Assembly (NCBI RefSeq): GCF_035599575.1
Contig: NZ_CP141179.1
Span: 2,852,001-2,916,000 of the forward strand
DNA: 64,000 bases
Source of the DNA: Roseovarius sp. Pro17
GTDB taxonomy: Bacteria > Pseudomonadota > Alphaproteobacteria > Rhodobacterales > Rhodobacteraceae
Direction: 5' to 3'
Shown here piece after piece: positions 45,211 through 53,871 of this stretch; the stretch's first letter is position 1; every line of letters starts with the position of its first letter. Position numbers and translations under genes: made by a program. The notes under the pieces are model-generated. The model saw only the letters and a list, made by a program, of their open reading frames with translations. It searched no databases and was not told where the DNA came from.

Positions 45211-46581
45211 TCAGACCACTTCCAGATAGCGCTCCAGCTCCCATGCGCCGACCTGGCGGTTATGCGCGGCCACCTCGTAGCGGCGCAGCTTGACGAAAGT
45301 GTCGATGAAATCGTCGCCAAATATCTCGCGCGCCGCCTTTGACGCCTCCAGCCGGTCCGCCGCCTCGTCCAGAGTGCGCGGCAGGCGCAGCGCCTCGGGG
45401 GCATCCACGGCGTAGCAATCCCCAGCCTCAGGCGCGGGCGGCTCTATGCCATTCTCGATACCATACATCCCCGCGCCAAGGCACATCGCATAGGCGGCAA
45501 AGGGGTTCGTATCGGCGGCAGGCACGCGGAATTCGATGCGCGTCGCGGCGTGATCGTCGGTGATGACGCGCAGCGCCGCGGTGCGGTTCTGAATGCCCCA
45601 ACTGGACCATGTGGGCGCCCATGCACCCGGCACCATGCGTTTGTAGGCGTTGATTGTGTGGCTGCACAGCGCCAGCATTTCGGGCATCAGCGTGACAATA
45701 CCGCCGATGAAATGGCGCGCGGTTTCGCTGAGGCCATCCTTGGCATCGGGGTCTGCGAAGGCAGGCGCGCCGTCCTTGCGCAGTGACATATGCAGGTGGC
45801 CGGACTGACCGGGCAGATCGGGCGACAGCTTGGCCATGAAGGCCGCTGTCAGGCCGTTGCGCAGGAAAAACGCCTTGGCAAAGTTTTTAAAGAGGGCGGC
45901 ATCGTCGGCGGCGCGCAACCCTTCGGCGTGCAGCAGCGGCGCCTCGAAAAACCCCGGCCCCAGTTCGGTATGCATGGCGTCCAGAGTGATGCCGAGGCGG
46001 GTCATCATGGCCTCGAAATCGGCCAGCAGATCATGGTGCAACGCCTCTGTCTGCAATGAATAAGTGCGGTTGCCCTCGGCGAAATGGTCAAGGCCGCGAT
46101 ATCCCTTTTTGCGCAGGCTTCGCGGGGTTTCATCCATCACGGTAAACTCAAATTCGAATGCCGCATGGACGCTGAAACCGGCGTTGGCCGCCCGGTCCAC
46201 CATCGCTTGCGCCTGATACCGTGCGCTTTTCGCGCCAAAGGGGGCCACAAAGTCGGAAATCGCCAGCGCGTCGTTTTCGGCAAAGGGATAGGCGCGCATC
46301 GAGTCGGGATCAATGGCGGTGGGCCGGTCGATGAACGCGCCCGTCTCCTGCGGTTCTTCGTTGGTGTCCCAGCTATAGAGGACGTCGCAGAACGGCCCGC
46401 CTGTCTTGGCCAGCTTGGCCGCCTTGGCGCCGCTGACCTTCTTGTGACGGAACACGCCATTGGCGTCAAAGATGCCGATATGTACGTTGTCGGGGGATGC
46501 AGGCGCGCCCTGCCCTGCCGTCTGACTCTGTTGTTCTTTTTTCGCCACGTATGCCCTGTCCGGCCCACCGCAATGCGGCAT
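45211..46581 (-). CDS. Glutamine synthetase family protein (gamma-glutamylpolyamine synthetase-like)
   Basis: A 456-residue GS-fold ligase. It has FEFEFTVMDE near residues 140-150, GQSGHLHMSL near 255-265 (the GSGxHxH equivalent), and NRTAALRVITDDHAATRIEFRVPAADTNPFAAYA near 330-365. The length and divergent active-site words fit the PuuA/GlnT-like branch that joins glutamate to amines. Next to a polyamine-type importer this suggests putrescine or a related amine is consumed by the gamma-glutamyl route. ATG 46581 is used; GTG 46548 is an alternative. It is the first gene of the operon, divergent from a LuxR-type regulator. Confidence 0.9.
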   Translation of the reverse strand: MPHCGGPDRAYVAKKEQQSQTAGQGAPASPDNVHIGIFDANGVFRHKKVSGAKAAKLAKTGGPFCDVLYSWDTNEEPQETGAFIDRPTAIDPDSMRAYPFAENDALAISDFVAPFGAKSARYQAQAMVDRAANAGFSVHAAFEFEFTVMDETPRSLRKKGYRGLDHFAEGNRTYSLQTEALHHDLLADFEAMMTRLGITLDAMHTELGPGFFEAPLLHAEGLRAADDAALFKNFAKAFFLRNGLTAAFMAKLSPDLPGQSGHLHMSLRKDGAPAFADPDAKDGLSETARHFIGGIVTLMPEMLALCSHTINAYKRMVPGAWAPTWSSWGIQNRTAALRVITDDHAATRIEFRVPAADTNPFAAYAMCLGAGMYGIENGIEPPAPEAGDCYAVDAPEALRLPRTLDEAADRLEASKAAREIFGDDFIDTFVKLRRYEVAAHNRQVGAWELERYLEVV

Positions 46582-46630
46582 CTGGTTAATTCCTGACGAC
46601 GAGGTTAGGCTGAAGCGCTCAATCCGCCCA

Positions 46631-46648
46631 ATAACCCCAAAGGATTAT
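46631..46648. promoter_or_regulatory. Imperfect palindrome between the GS-like and LuxR-type genes
   Basis: ATAACCCCAAAGGATTAT has matching outer arms (ATAA / TTAT and CC / GG). It lies 32 nt upstream of the LuxR-type start and 49 nt from the GS-like start, well placed to control both divergent promoters. Proposed binding site for the LuxR-type regulator; unproven. Confidence 0.45.
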
Positions 46649-46680
46649 AGGCCCGCCGCCGGACCGCAAACGCAAATGAC

Positions 46681-47550
46681 ATGACGACAATTGATAGAAA
46701 CACTTGCGATATCGGCAATCTGGCCGCCGATCTGGCGCATGTGGTCGATGCCATCGGCACGCCGGATTTCATGGACGTGTTGACACGCGCGATGCGGCGC
46801 GCGGTGCCTTTCGACAACGCGATGCTCTTTGCCTACAAAGAGGGCGAGCGCCCGCGCGGCCCCTATACCGACATAGCCGAGCCTGCCGAGGCGCGGATCG
46901 TCGTCGATCAATATCTGCTGGGGCCGTTCCTGCTGGACCCGTTCTATAGCGAGGTGCAGCAGGGGCGCACCGGCGGGCTGGCCTGCCTAGGGGATATCGC
47001 ACCGGACGAGTTTTTTGCCTCGGAATATTACGAGCAGCATTATCGCCGCACACGCATCACTGACGAGGCGGGGATTTTCCTGGCCGTGCCGGATGGCGCG
47101 GTGCTGGTCTACAGCGTTACGCGCCGCCATGGCGGGCCGGCCTTTGCGCCGGGCGAGGTGGCGTGGCTGCGCGCCCTTGCGCCGCTGGTCTCGGCGCTGG
47201 CGCGGCGGCATTGGGCGGGGGTCGATCTGGGCTTTGGCAGCGCTGCCGGGGCAGGCAACGCGCCCGATCCCATCGCCGCTGCACTGGCCGCACTGGGCGA
47301 AAACGTCCTGTCCCAGCGTCAGCGGCAGGTCGTGGCGCTGGTGCTGAAGGGCCATTCGACCGAGGCAATCGCGCTGAAGCTGGAGATCAGCGCCGACACG
47401 GTCAAGGTCCACCGCCGCCACGCCTATGCCAAGTTGGGCATCTCGTCACAGGCTGAACTGTTCGCGATGTTTCTGGACCTGTTGTCGCGGATCGTCGCGC
47501 CGGGGGGCGAGCGGCAGACCCCGCTTAAAAGCGGTTCACCGGCAGTTTGA
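46681..47550 (+). CDS. LuxR-family transcriptional regulator (non-AHL type)
   Basis: A 289-residue regulator. The C-terminal LuxR/GerE helix-turn-helix lies at about residues 205-265 (LSQRQRQVVALVLKGHSTEAIALKLEISADTVKVHRRHAYAKLG). The N-terminal 180 residues do not carry the AHL-receptor residue set and look like a GAF-type sensor (FDNAMLFAYKEGE, AGIFLAVPDGAVLVYSVTRR). It is divergent from the GS-like/polyamine transporter operon and probably regulates it in response to a small amine or nitrogen signal. The last 26 nt overlap the convergent metallohydrolase gene. Confidence 0.88.
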   Translation: MTTIDRNTCDIGNLAADLAHVVDAIGTPDFMDVLTRAMRRAVPFDNAMLFAYKEGERPRGPYTDIAEPAEARIVVDQYLLGPFLLDPFYSEVQQGRTGGLACLGDIAPDEFFASEYYEQHYRRTRITDEAGIFLAVPDGAVLVYSVTRRHGGPAFAPGEVAWLRALAPLVSALARRHWAGVDLGFGSAAGAGNAPDPIAAALAALGENVLSQRQRQVVALVLKGHSTEAIALKLEISADTVKVHRRHAYAKLGISSQAELFAMFLDLLSRIVAPGGERQTPLKSGSPAV

Positions 47551-48436
47551 GATAGCTGTGCCCATCATCCTCGGTCTGCGGCAGGCGACCGCCGCGCAGG
47601 TTGATCTGTAACGCCGCCAGCATCCGATCGGGCAGCGACAATGTCTTGTCGCGATCCTCGCGGGTCCGGACGTAATCGCCCTTTTGCGTGCCGGCCTTTA
47701 CATGCTTGTTCTCGGCCTTGTGGCGCGTGACGCTCGCCTCCCATTCCGGCTGGTCCCGGCCCGGCGCGCCGTAATCATGCCCAACAAAGAGGCGCGTGGC
47801 ATCATCCAGCGCAAGGAGGTCTTGGATCGACTCCCACAACTGACCGGCCGAACCGCCGGGAAAATCAGCGCGGCTGGTGCCCGAATCCGGCATCATCAGC
47901 GTGTCATGGACAAACCCCGCATCGCCACAGATATAGCTGATCGATCCCAGCGTATGACCGGGCGACAACATCACGCGCGCCTCCAGATTACCGATGGCAA
48001 AGCTGTCGCCGTCCTCGAAAAGCCGGTCAAAATCTGCCTCGGGGTGAAACGCGCCGGGCGTGTTGTAGATCCCCTCCCACAGCCGGGCAATTTCGCTGAC
48101 CTTGGCGCCGATACCCGTGGGCACGCCTATACGCTTCTTTAGTTCTGCCGAGGCCATGAGGTGGTCAGCATGGGGGTGAGTATCGAGGATCCACTGAACC
48201 TCCAGCCCCTCCTGCGCGACCAGCGCCAGAACCTGATCCATGCTTTGCGTATCCGTGGCAAAGCTGCGCGGATCAAAGTTCCAGACCACGTCAATCAAAG
48301 CGGCAGAGCGCGTTTGCGGGCAGGCGCAGATATACTGGATCGAGCCTGTGTCAGGCTCGTAGATACCCCACACATTTGGGCTGTTCGGCCCGGTGGACGG
48401 CGAATGACGGGTGACAGCTTGCTTTGACTGGCTCAT
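47525..48436 (-). CDS. MBL-fold metallohydrolase, persulfide dioxygenase/Blh-like
   Basis: A 303-residue metallo-beta-lactamase-fold protein with the metal motif DTHPHADH near residue 85. Further ligand motifs are SPGHTLGS near residue 160 and HDTLMMPDSGTSRADFPGG near 180, then FVGHDYG near 220. The D-x-G-T-x-R-x-D-F-P-G-G run is characteristic of Blh/ETHE1-type persulfide dioxygenases, which oxidise glutathione persulfide to sulfite. ATG 48436 follows AGGAG; the longer frame is not supported. It is divergent from the bd-oxidase operon and its 3' end overlaps the LuxR-type gene. Confidence 0.87.
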   Translation of the reverse strand: MSQSKQAVTRHSPSTGPNSPNVWGIYEPDTGSIQYICACPQTRSAALIDVVWNFDPRSFATDTQSMDQVLALVAQEGLEVQWILDTHPHADHLMASAELKKRIGVPTGIGAKVSEIARLWEGIYNTPGAFHPEADFDRLFEDGDSFAIGNLEARVMLSPGHTLGSISYICGDAGFVHDTLMMPDSGTSRADFPGGSAGQLWESIQDLLALDDATRLFVGHDYGAPGRDQPEWEASVTRHKAENKHVKAGTQKGDYVRTREDRDKTLSLPDRMLAALQINLRGGRLPQTEDDGHSYLKLPVNRF

Positions 48437-48672
48437 GACCGGGACACTCCTTGTCGGTGATACGGGCGGGCTACGTGCCTTGTCTGGCATAAAACGCGGC
48501 AGGGTCCAACTGATAGCACGTCGGCTATTTGCACCGCCAATCACCGGCGCACGCCGCCAGCCCAGTCGCAGGCTATGCGCGGCCCTATGCCGCGTCCCTC
48601 AGGCGTGCCGCGCCCTTGCCCTCTAACGGCCCGGAGACTAAGTCGTGACCCAAGATCATAGCGAGGTATCCC

Positions 48673-50097
48673 ATGCTCGGATCGTTCGATGCCGTGCTGC
48701 TGGCGCGAATCCAGTTCGCATTTACTGTCTCATTCCACTTCCTGTTTCCGGCCTTCACCATTGGATTGGCCAGCTATCTGGCGGTCCTGAACGGTCTGTG
48801 GCTGTGGACCCGCGAGCAGAAATACCTCGACCTTTTCCGCTATTGGATCAAGATTTTTGCCCTCGCGTTCGCCATGGGCGTCGTGTCGGGCATCGTCATG
48901 TCCTATCAGTTCGGCACCAACTGGTCGGTCTTTTCCGACAAGGCCGGGCCGGTGATCGGCGGGCTGATGGCGTATGAGGTGATGTCTGCCTTCTTTCTCG
49001 AGGCTGGGTTTCTGGGGATCATGCTGTTCGGGCGCGAGAAGGTCGGTAATGGGCTGCACATGGGTGCCTGCCTCGCGGTCGCCTTTGGCACGTTCCTGTC
49101 CGCGTTCTGGATCATCAGCGCCAATAGCTGGATGCATACGCCCGTCGGGTTTGAAATCGACGCGCAGACCGGGCAATTCATGCCGCTGGATTTCTGGCAG
49201 ATCGTGTTCAACCCGTCGTTCCCCTACCGCCTCGCACACACGGTGACGGCGGCCTATCTGACCACCGCCTTCGTCATCGGCGGTGTTGCCGCCTATCACC
49301 TGCTCGCGGCCCGCAAGCGCCGCGAGCATGCCAGTGCGGCCACGCGCACGATGTTTTCGATGGCGATGTGGATGGCGGCGATCGTGGCACCGGTGCAGAT
49401 TTTCCTCGGGGATCAGCACGGGCTGAACACGCTTGAGCATCAGCCAGCCAAGGTCATGGCAATGGAGGGCCATTACGAGAGCCATGAGGGCGGCGCGCCG
49501 CTCTACCTTTTTGGCATCCCCAACGATCGGACGCAGACGCTGGATTATGCCATCGGCATCCCCAAGCTGTCGTCGTTGATCCTCAAGCATGACCTGAACG
49601 CGCCGTTGGCGGGACTCGACACTATTCCCGACGCAGATCAACCGCCTGTCTTCATCGTCTTCTGGGCGTTCCGGATCATGATCGCGCTGGGCTTTGCCAT
49701 GATGGGGATTGGGCTGTGGTCGCTATGGGCGCGCTGGCGCGGGCGGCTATACGAGGCACCGTGGCTGCACCGCGCGGCACTGGCGATGGCACCATCGGGC
49801 CTGATCGCGGTGCTGGCCGGATGGGTCACGACCGAGGTGGGTCGCCAGCCCTTTACCGTCTATGGTCTGCTGCGCACCGCGGCCAGCGCCGCACCGCTGG
49901 CCGCGCCTGCGGTTGGTGCGTCACTCGTCGCGTTCATCGTGATCTACTTTGCCGTCTTTGGCGCTGGCACCTACTATATCCTGCGCCTGATGTCCCACTC
50001 GCCCGATTCAGGCGAGCCGCGCCTCAAGGACACGAGCGCGGCGCCGACCCGCACCGCAGTGGCTGCCGCGCCCCAATCCGCCAAAACGGAGGACTAA
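48673..50097 (+). CDS. cydA: Cytochrome bd-type quinol oxidase subunit I (CioA type)
   Basis: A 474-residue integral membrane subunit with about nine helices. Haem ligand positions are visible: His22 in VSFHFLFPAFTIG, and the His of PYRLAHTVTAAYL near residue 190. The Glu pair of the YEVMSAFFLEAGFLG helix, eight residues apart, matches E99/E107 of E. coli CydA. GWVTTEVGRQP near residue 390 is the conserved quinol-site-side motif. The Q-loop is short, as in the cyanide-insensitive CioA branch. It reduces O2 to water with quinol without pumping protons. GAGG precedes the ATG. Confidence 0.95.
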   Translation: MLGSFDAVLLARIQFAFTVSFHFLFPAFTIGLASYLAVLNGLWLWTREQKYLDLFRYWIKIFALAFAMGVVSGIVMSYQFGTNWSVFSDKAGPVIGGLMAYEVMSAFFLEAGFLGIMLFGREKVGNGLHMGACLAVAFGTFLSAFWIISANSWMHTPVGFEIDAQTGQFMPLDFWQIVFNPSFPYRLAHTVTAAYLTTAFVIGGVAAYHLLAARKRREHASAATRTMFSMAMWMAAIVAPVQIFLGDQHGLNTLEHQPAKVMAMEGHYESHEGGAPLYLFGIPNDRTQTLDYAIGIPKLSSLILKHDLNAPLAGLDTIPDADQPPVFIVFWAFRIMIALGFAMMGIGLWSLWARWRGRLYEAPWLHRAALAMAPSGLIAVLAGWVTTEVGRQPFTVYGLLRTAASAAPLAAPAVGASLVAFIVIYFAVFGAGTYYILRLMSHSPDSGEPRLKDTSAAPTRTAVAAAPQSAKTED

Positions 50098-50100
50098 GCC

Positions 50101-51132
50101 ATGCCCATCACAGAAGGCTTTTCGCTGGACCTGACGACGATCTGGGCGTTTCTCATCGCCTTTTCGGTGCTGGTCTACGTCATCCTCGACGGGTTTGACC
50201 TGGGACTGGGAATGCTGTTCGCAACCGAGCGAAACCGCGGCGACCGAGACACCATAATGAACTCGGTCGCGCCGGTCTGGGACGGGAACGAGACATGGCT
50301 GGTGCTGGGCGGCGGAGGTCTAATGGCCGCATTCCCGCTGGCTTATGCGCTGATCTTGCCCGCACTCTATGCGCCGATTATCGCGATGCTGCTGGCGCTG
50401 ATCTTTCGCGGGGTCGCGTTCGAATTTCGCTGGCGGTCCGAGCGGAGGCGCTGGGCGTGGGACGCCGCCTTTATCGGCGGTTCGGCGGTGGCCGCGCTAT
50501 CGCAGGGCATCGCGCTTGGCGCCTTGCTGCAAGGCATCCAGATCGACAAGGTCGCGCGCGCCTACTCGGGCGGTTGGTGGGACTGGGCGACGCCCTTTTC
50601 GCTGACGGTCGGTGTCGGCGTCATGATCGGCTACATGTTGCTGGGCGCGACGTGGTTGGTCGCCAAGACCACCGGCGAATTGCAAGAGCGGATGCGCACG
50701 CGCGCATGGCCGCTGGGTGTTGCCACGCTGGTCTTTATCGCGGTGGTCAGCCTCTGGACGCCGTTTTTGCAGGAAGGCTATTACAGCCGCTGGTTCGAGG
50801 GATGGAACATCGCGCTGGCGGTGGGGGTCGGCGGGGCAGTGGCGATCATCGGGGCGCTGATGTTTCGTTCGCTAACGGTCCACCGGCATGAATACATGCC
50901 CTTCGTTCTGGCGCTGGCGCTGTTCACGCTGTGCTTTGTGGGCCTCGGCGTGTCGATGTTTCCCTATATCGTGCCGATCGAGGTCACGATCTACGAGGCG
51001 GCAGCCCCTGCGCGCAGCCAGATATTCATGCTGGTCGGCGCGGCGTTTCTGCTGCCGATAATACTGGCCTACACCGCCTATGCCTACTGGGTGTTTCGGG
51101 GCAAGATCGACCCGGAACAGGGCTATCACTAG
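50101..51132 (+). CDS. cydB: Cytochrome bd-type quinol oxidase subunit II (CioB type)
   Basis: A 343-residue membrane subunit starting with the CydB signature FLIAFSVLVYVILDGFDLGLGMLF and containing VWDGNETWLVLGGGGLMAAFPLAY near residues 60-83. About eight to nine helices are predicted. It starts 3 nt after cydA, and its stop codon overlaps the GTG of the DUF2474 peptide gene. Confidence 0.95.
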   Translation: MPITEGFSLDLTTIWAFLIAFSVLVYVILDGFDLGLGMLFATERNRGDRDTIMNSVAPVWDGNETWLVLGGGGLMAAFPLAYALILPALYAPIIAMLLALIFRGVAFEFRWRSERRRWAWDAAFIGGSAVAALSQGIALGALLQGIQIDKVARAYSGGWWDWATPFSLTVGVGVMIGYMLLGATWLVAKTTGELQERMRTRAWPLGVATLVFIAVVSLWTPFLQEGYYSRWFEGWNIALAVGVGGAVAIIGALMFRSLTVHRHEYMPFVLALALFTLCFVGLGVSMFPYIVPIEVTIYEAAAPARSQIFMLVGAAFLLPIILAYTAYAYWVFRGKIDPEQGYH

Positions 51133-51245
51133 TGCCCGCGCCGCGCGCCCTGTGGAAGCGTCTGTGCTGGTTCGTCGCCATCTGGGCCGCCTCCATCACC
51201 GCACTGGGGGTGGTGGCCTACGGAATCAAACTGTTTCTGGTCTAG
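51132..51245 (+). CDS. DUF2474 small subunit peptide of the bd oxidase
   Basis: A 37-residue single-helix membrane peptide starting at a GTG that shares one base with the cydB stop codon. The first ten residues are basic, followed by a helix (WFVAIWAASITALGVVAYGIKLFLV). DUF2474 peptides are found directly after CioAB-type genes and are thought to be an accessory subunit, comparable to CydX in E. coli. It is too short for most gene callers. A hairpin follows at 51264. Confidence 0.82.
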   Translation: MPAPRALWKRLCWFVAIWAASITALGVVAYGIKLFLV

Positions 51246-51263
51246 ATGCCGCAAGAACGGCAA

Positions 51264-51292
51264 AGCGCCGGCGGTATCTCTCCGCCGGCGCT
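51264..51292. terminator. Bidirectional terminator hairpin
   Basis: A perfect 11-bp stem, AGCGCCGGCGG (51264-51274) with CCGCCGGCGCT (51282-51292), and a 7-nt loop lie between the bd-oxidase operon and the convergent peptide transporter operon. The following GTCATTTATAT is only moderately T-rich. Position and stem support a shared transcription end. Confidence 0.75.
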
Positions 51293-51308
51293 GTCATTTA
51301 TATCTGCC

Positions 51309-52826
51309 TCAGTTCTTGACCGTGTCCTCTAGGAAAAAGCGCCCAAGCGGGTTCTGAAAGAAGCCCTCGATGTTGGACTGCGTGACGTTGCGATAGGGGC
51401 TGTAATAGAGGTCGATCCAGTTCACGTCCTCTTTTGCCATCTTTTGCAGATCGACATAGATCTGTTCGCGCTTGGCAGGATCCATCTCGACGCGCCCTGC
51501 CGCCACCAGATCGGCAACTTCGGGATTGTTGTAGCGCGTCATGTAGTTCTGGTTGGAATCGTGCCCCAGAACAAAGGTCGTCTTTTGGTCCGGGTCAATC
51601 ACGTCCTTGGTCCAGTACATGACCGAGATGTCATATTCGCCCGCGACCAGCATGTCCCATGTCTGGCTGGGGTCCATCTTGCGCAGGTCCACTGTGATGC
51701 CCGCCTGCCCCAACTGCTGCTGAAGAAGGACGGCGATCTGTTCGTCGACCTGATCGCCGGCTCTGACCACATAGTCCAAAGTAAGATCACTGGCACCCGC
51801 ATCTGCCAGCATCTGCTTGGCTTTCTCAGGGTCGTAGGGGCGCTGCAGGTTGTCGGCGTAATGATAAAGCGATCCCTTGGGGATGTAGGAATACGCGACC
51901 TCGCCGATGCCAAATGTCACAGCATCCACGATGGCCTGCTTGTCGATGGCCATGTCCAGCGCCTGACGCACCTCTTTCTGGGCCAGCGCGCCATGTTCGT
52001 GATTGATCAGCAGATGATCCTCGCGCGTGGACGGATCGAGAAGCACCTTCAGGTTCGGATCCTCCTTGAGATCAGCAATCCGCGCGAAGGGCACGAAGAT
52101 GGCCGCGTCGATTTCGCCCGCCTGCATCTTGAGGATACGGGTATTGTCGTCGGGGATCGAAATCCACTCAACGCCGTCCAGACTGACGCGGTCTGCCTCC
52201 CAGAAATGCGGGTTCTTGGTCAGGATCACACGGTCGCCGCGCAGCCAGTCTTCGACTGAAAACGCACCCGACGCGATGGGGCTTTCGGCATAGGCCTCGG
52301 CGCCCATCTCTTCCATCCCGGCCTGCGAGATGATGGACGCGCCCGGCATGGCGAGCGACGCGAGGAACGGGGCAGAGGGGCCCGACAGCTTGACCACCAG
52401 CGTGTTTGCGTCCGGGGTCTCCATGCTCTCGATGATCTGATAGCTATCACTCCAGAGCGAGCCTTCGTCGTCGCGGATGCGGGTCAGCGAATATTTGGCA
52501 TCCTCGGACGTAATGTCCGTACCGTCCGAGAATTTGGCCGCGCGCATCGTAAAGGTGTATTCGGTGCCGTCCTCGGAAACTGTCCAGCTTTCGGCCAGGC
52601 CCGGCTCCAGCTTGGTGCCGGATTTGTCGACGCGTACCAGCACGTCATAGACGTTCGAGAACACCCAGAAGTCGATGTTCTGGGCGGTCGCGATGGGATC
52701 AAAGGTCGTGCCATCCTCGCGTCGCCCGATGGTCAGCACGCCTGCGGCCTCGGCCACGCTGGTGCCTGTCATCAACGCGGCCACGGCTGCGGCGGCGAGA
52801 TAGCGGGTGAATTTACCTTTCAGCAT
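51309..52826 (-). CDS. Dipeptide/oligopeptide-type periplasmic binding protein (pip operon)
   Basis: A 505-residue SBP_bac_5 family protein with a Sec signal peptide (YLAAAAVAALMTGTSVAEA, cleavage near residue 27). Family motifs include LEPGLAESWTVSEDGTEYTFTMR near residues 75-97 and KVVKLS-type ligand-cleft segments. It binds the imported compound for the DppBCDF-like complex encoded upstream. Unusually it is the last gene of the operon: its ATG and ribosome binding site (GAGAGGA) lie inside the end of the ATPase gene, overlapping by 14 nt. Confidence 0.93.
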   Translation of the reverse strand: MLKGKFTRYLAAAAVAALMTGTSVAEAAGVLTIGRREDGTTFDPIATAQNIDFWVFSNVYDVLVRVDKSGTKLEPGLAESWTVSEDGTEYTFTMRAAKFSDGTDITSEDAKYSLTRIRDDEGSLWSDSYQIIESMETPDANTLVVKLSGPSAPFLASLAMPGASIISQAGMEEMGAEAYAESPIASGAFSVEDWLRGDRVILTKNPHFWEADRVSLDGVEWISIPDDNTRILKMQAGEIDAAIFVPFARIADLKEDPNLKVLLDPSTREDHLLINHEHGALAQKEVRQALDMAIDKQAIVDAVTFGIGEVAYSYIPKGSLYHYADNLQRPYDPEKAKQMLADAGASDLTLDYVVRAGDQVDEQIAVLLQQQLGQAGITVDLRKMDPSQTWDMLVAGEYDISVMYWTKDVIDPDQKTTFVLGHDSNQNYMTRYNNPEVADLVAAGRVEMDPAKREQIYVDLQKMAKEDVNWIDLYYSPYRNVTQSNIEGFFQNPLGRFFLEDTVKN

Positions 52827-53871
52827 TTTTCAGTCCTCTCTGTTTAGGTTTGATATCAATCGTCTCCGGCAGGTTTTCCCCTGCTCTGTTCAATGCACCG
52901 CCCGGTGCCAGAATGCAGGCGGCGCGGTGCGCGCCATTGCCCACCAAGGGCGGCACGGCGGCGTGGCATTCAGGCTGCGCCAGCGGACAGCGCGGATGAA
53001 ACGCGCAACCCTTGGGCAGGTCGACCGGGCTGGGCGGCTCGCCCGTCAGCGGCTGCTGGGGCAGGCGGCGGTCGGGGTCGATCTCGGGGATCGCCTCGAT
53101 CAGCGAGCGGGTATAGGGGTGGCGGGGGTTGGCAAAGACCTCTTCGGTCGGCCCCTCCTCGACGATGCGGCCCAGATACATCACGGCGATCCGGTCGCAC
53201 AGGCGACGCACCATCGCGAGGTCATGCGCGATAAAGATCATGCCCAGATCCATCCGCTGGCTCAGATCCATCAGCAGGTTAATGATCTGCCCTTGGATGG
53301 AAACGTCCAGTGCGGCGACACACTCATCCGCCACGATCAGGCGCGGCTCAATCGCCAGAGCGCGCGCGATTCCAACGCGCTGGCACTGTCCGCCACTCAG
53401 GTCGCCCGAACGGCGCGCCATCAGTGAGCGGTCCAGCCCGACAAGGTCCATCAGCTCGCCAATGCGGGCCTCAACGCCATCGTCGCCCGCTTTGCCATGC
53501 ACGCGCAGCACCTCGCCGATGGTCTGGCGCACGGTCAGACGTGGATTCAGCGCGCCGTAGGGATCCTGAAATATCATCGCCGTCTCGCGCCGCAGCCGCG
53601 CCAGATCCGCGCCGCGCGCGCGGGCCATTTCCTGCCCGTCCAGCAGCACCTGCCCCCCTGTCAACTCGCCAAGGCGCAGGATGGCGCGGCCAAACGTGCT
53701 TTTGCCGCTGCCGCTCTCGCCGACGAGGCCGACGGTTTCGCCCGCCGCGACGTTCATGGAAACGTCGCTGACCGCGCGCAGGCTGCGCTTGGGGCCAAGG
53801 CCAAAGCGCGTGCGCCCCATCGGGAATTCGACGCAAAGGTCGCGCACATCCAGAAGGGTCTGTCCGCTCAT
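52813..53871 (-). CDS. Peptide-type ABC transporter ATP-binding protein (DppF-like)
   Basis: A 352-residue ATPase with Walker [10 protein letters not shown] near residues 54-62, FQDPYGALNPR, signature LSGGQCQR near 160, Walker B LIVADECVAALDVS and H-loop AHD. It carries the C-terminal oligopeptide-transporter extension with the Cys cluster CAFHPRCPLAQPEC near residues 295-310. The Walker B Cys-Val (usual PTS/AV) is a small variation. It overlaps both neighbours and is the partner of the DppD-like ATPase. Confidence 0.93.
   Translation of the reverse strand: MSGQTLLDVRDLCVEFPMGRTRFGLGPKRSLRAVSDVSMNVAAGETVGLVGESGSGKSTFGRAILRLGELTGGQVLLDGQEMARARGADLARLRRETAMIFQDPYGALNPRLTVRQTIGEVLRVHGKAGDDGVEARIGELMDLVGLDRSLMARRSGDLSGGQCQRVGIARALAIEPRLIVADECVAALDVSIQGQIINLLMDLSQRMDLGMIFIAHDLAMVRRLCDRIAVMYLGRIVEEGPTEEVFANPRHPYTRSLIEAIPEIDPDRRLPQQPLTGEPPSPVDLPKGCAFHPRCPLAQPECHAAVPPLVGNGAHRAACILAPGGALNRAGENLPETIDIKPKQRGLKNAER

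Noticed and set aside
44002..45342. 446-codon + strand frame over the polyamine binding protein gene
   Set aside because: Antisense shadow of a clear Tat-signal binding protein; composition is His/Arg/Gln-rich without motifs.
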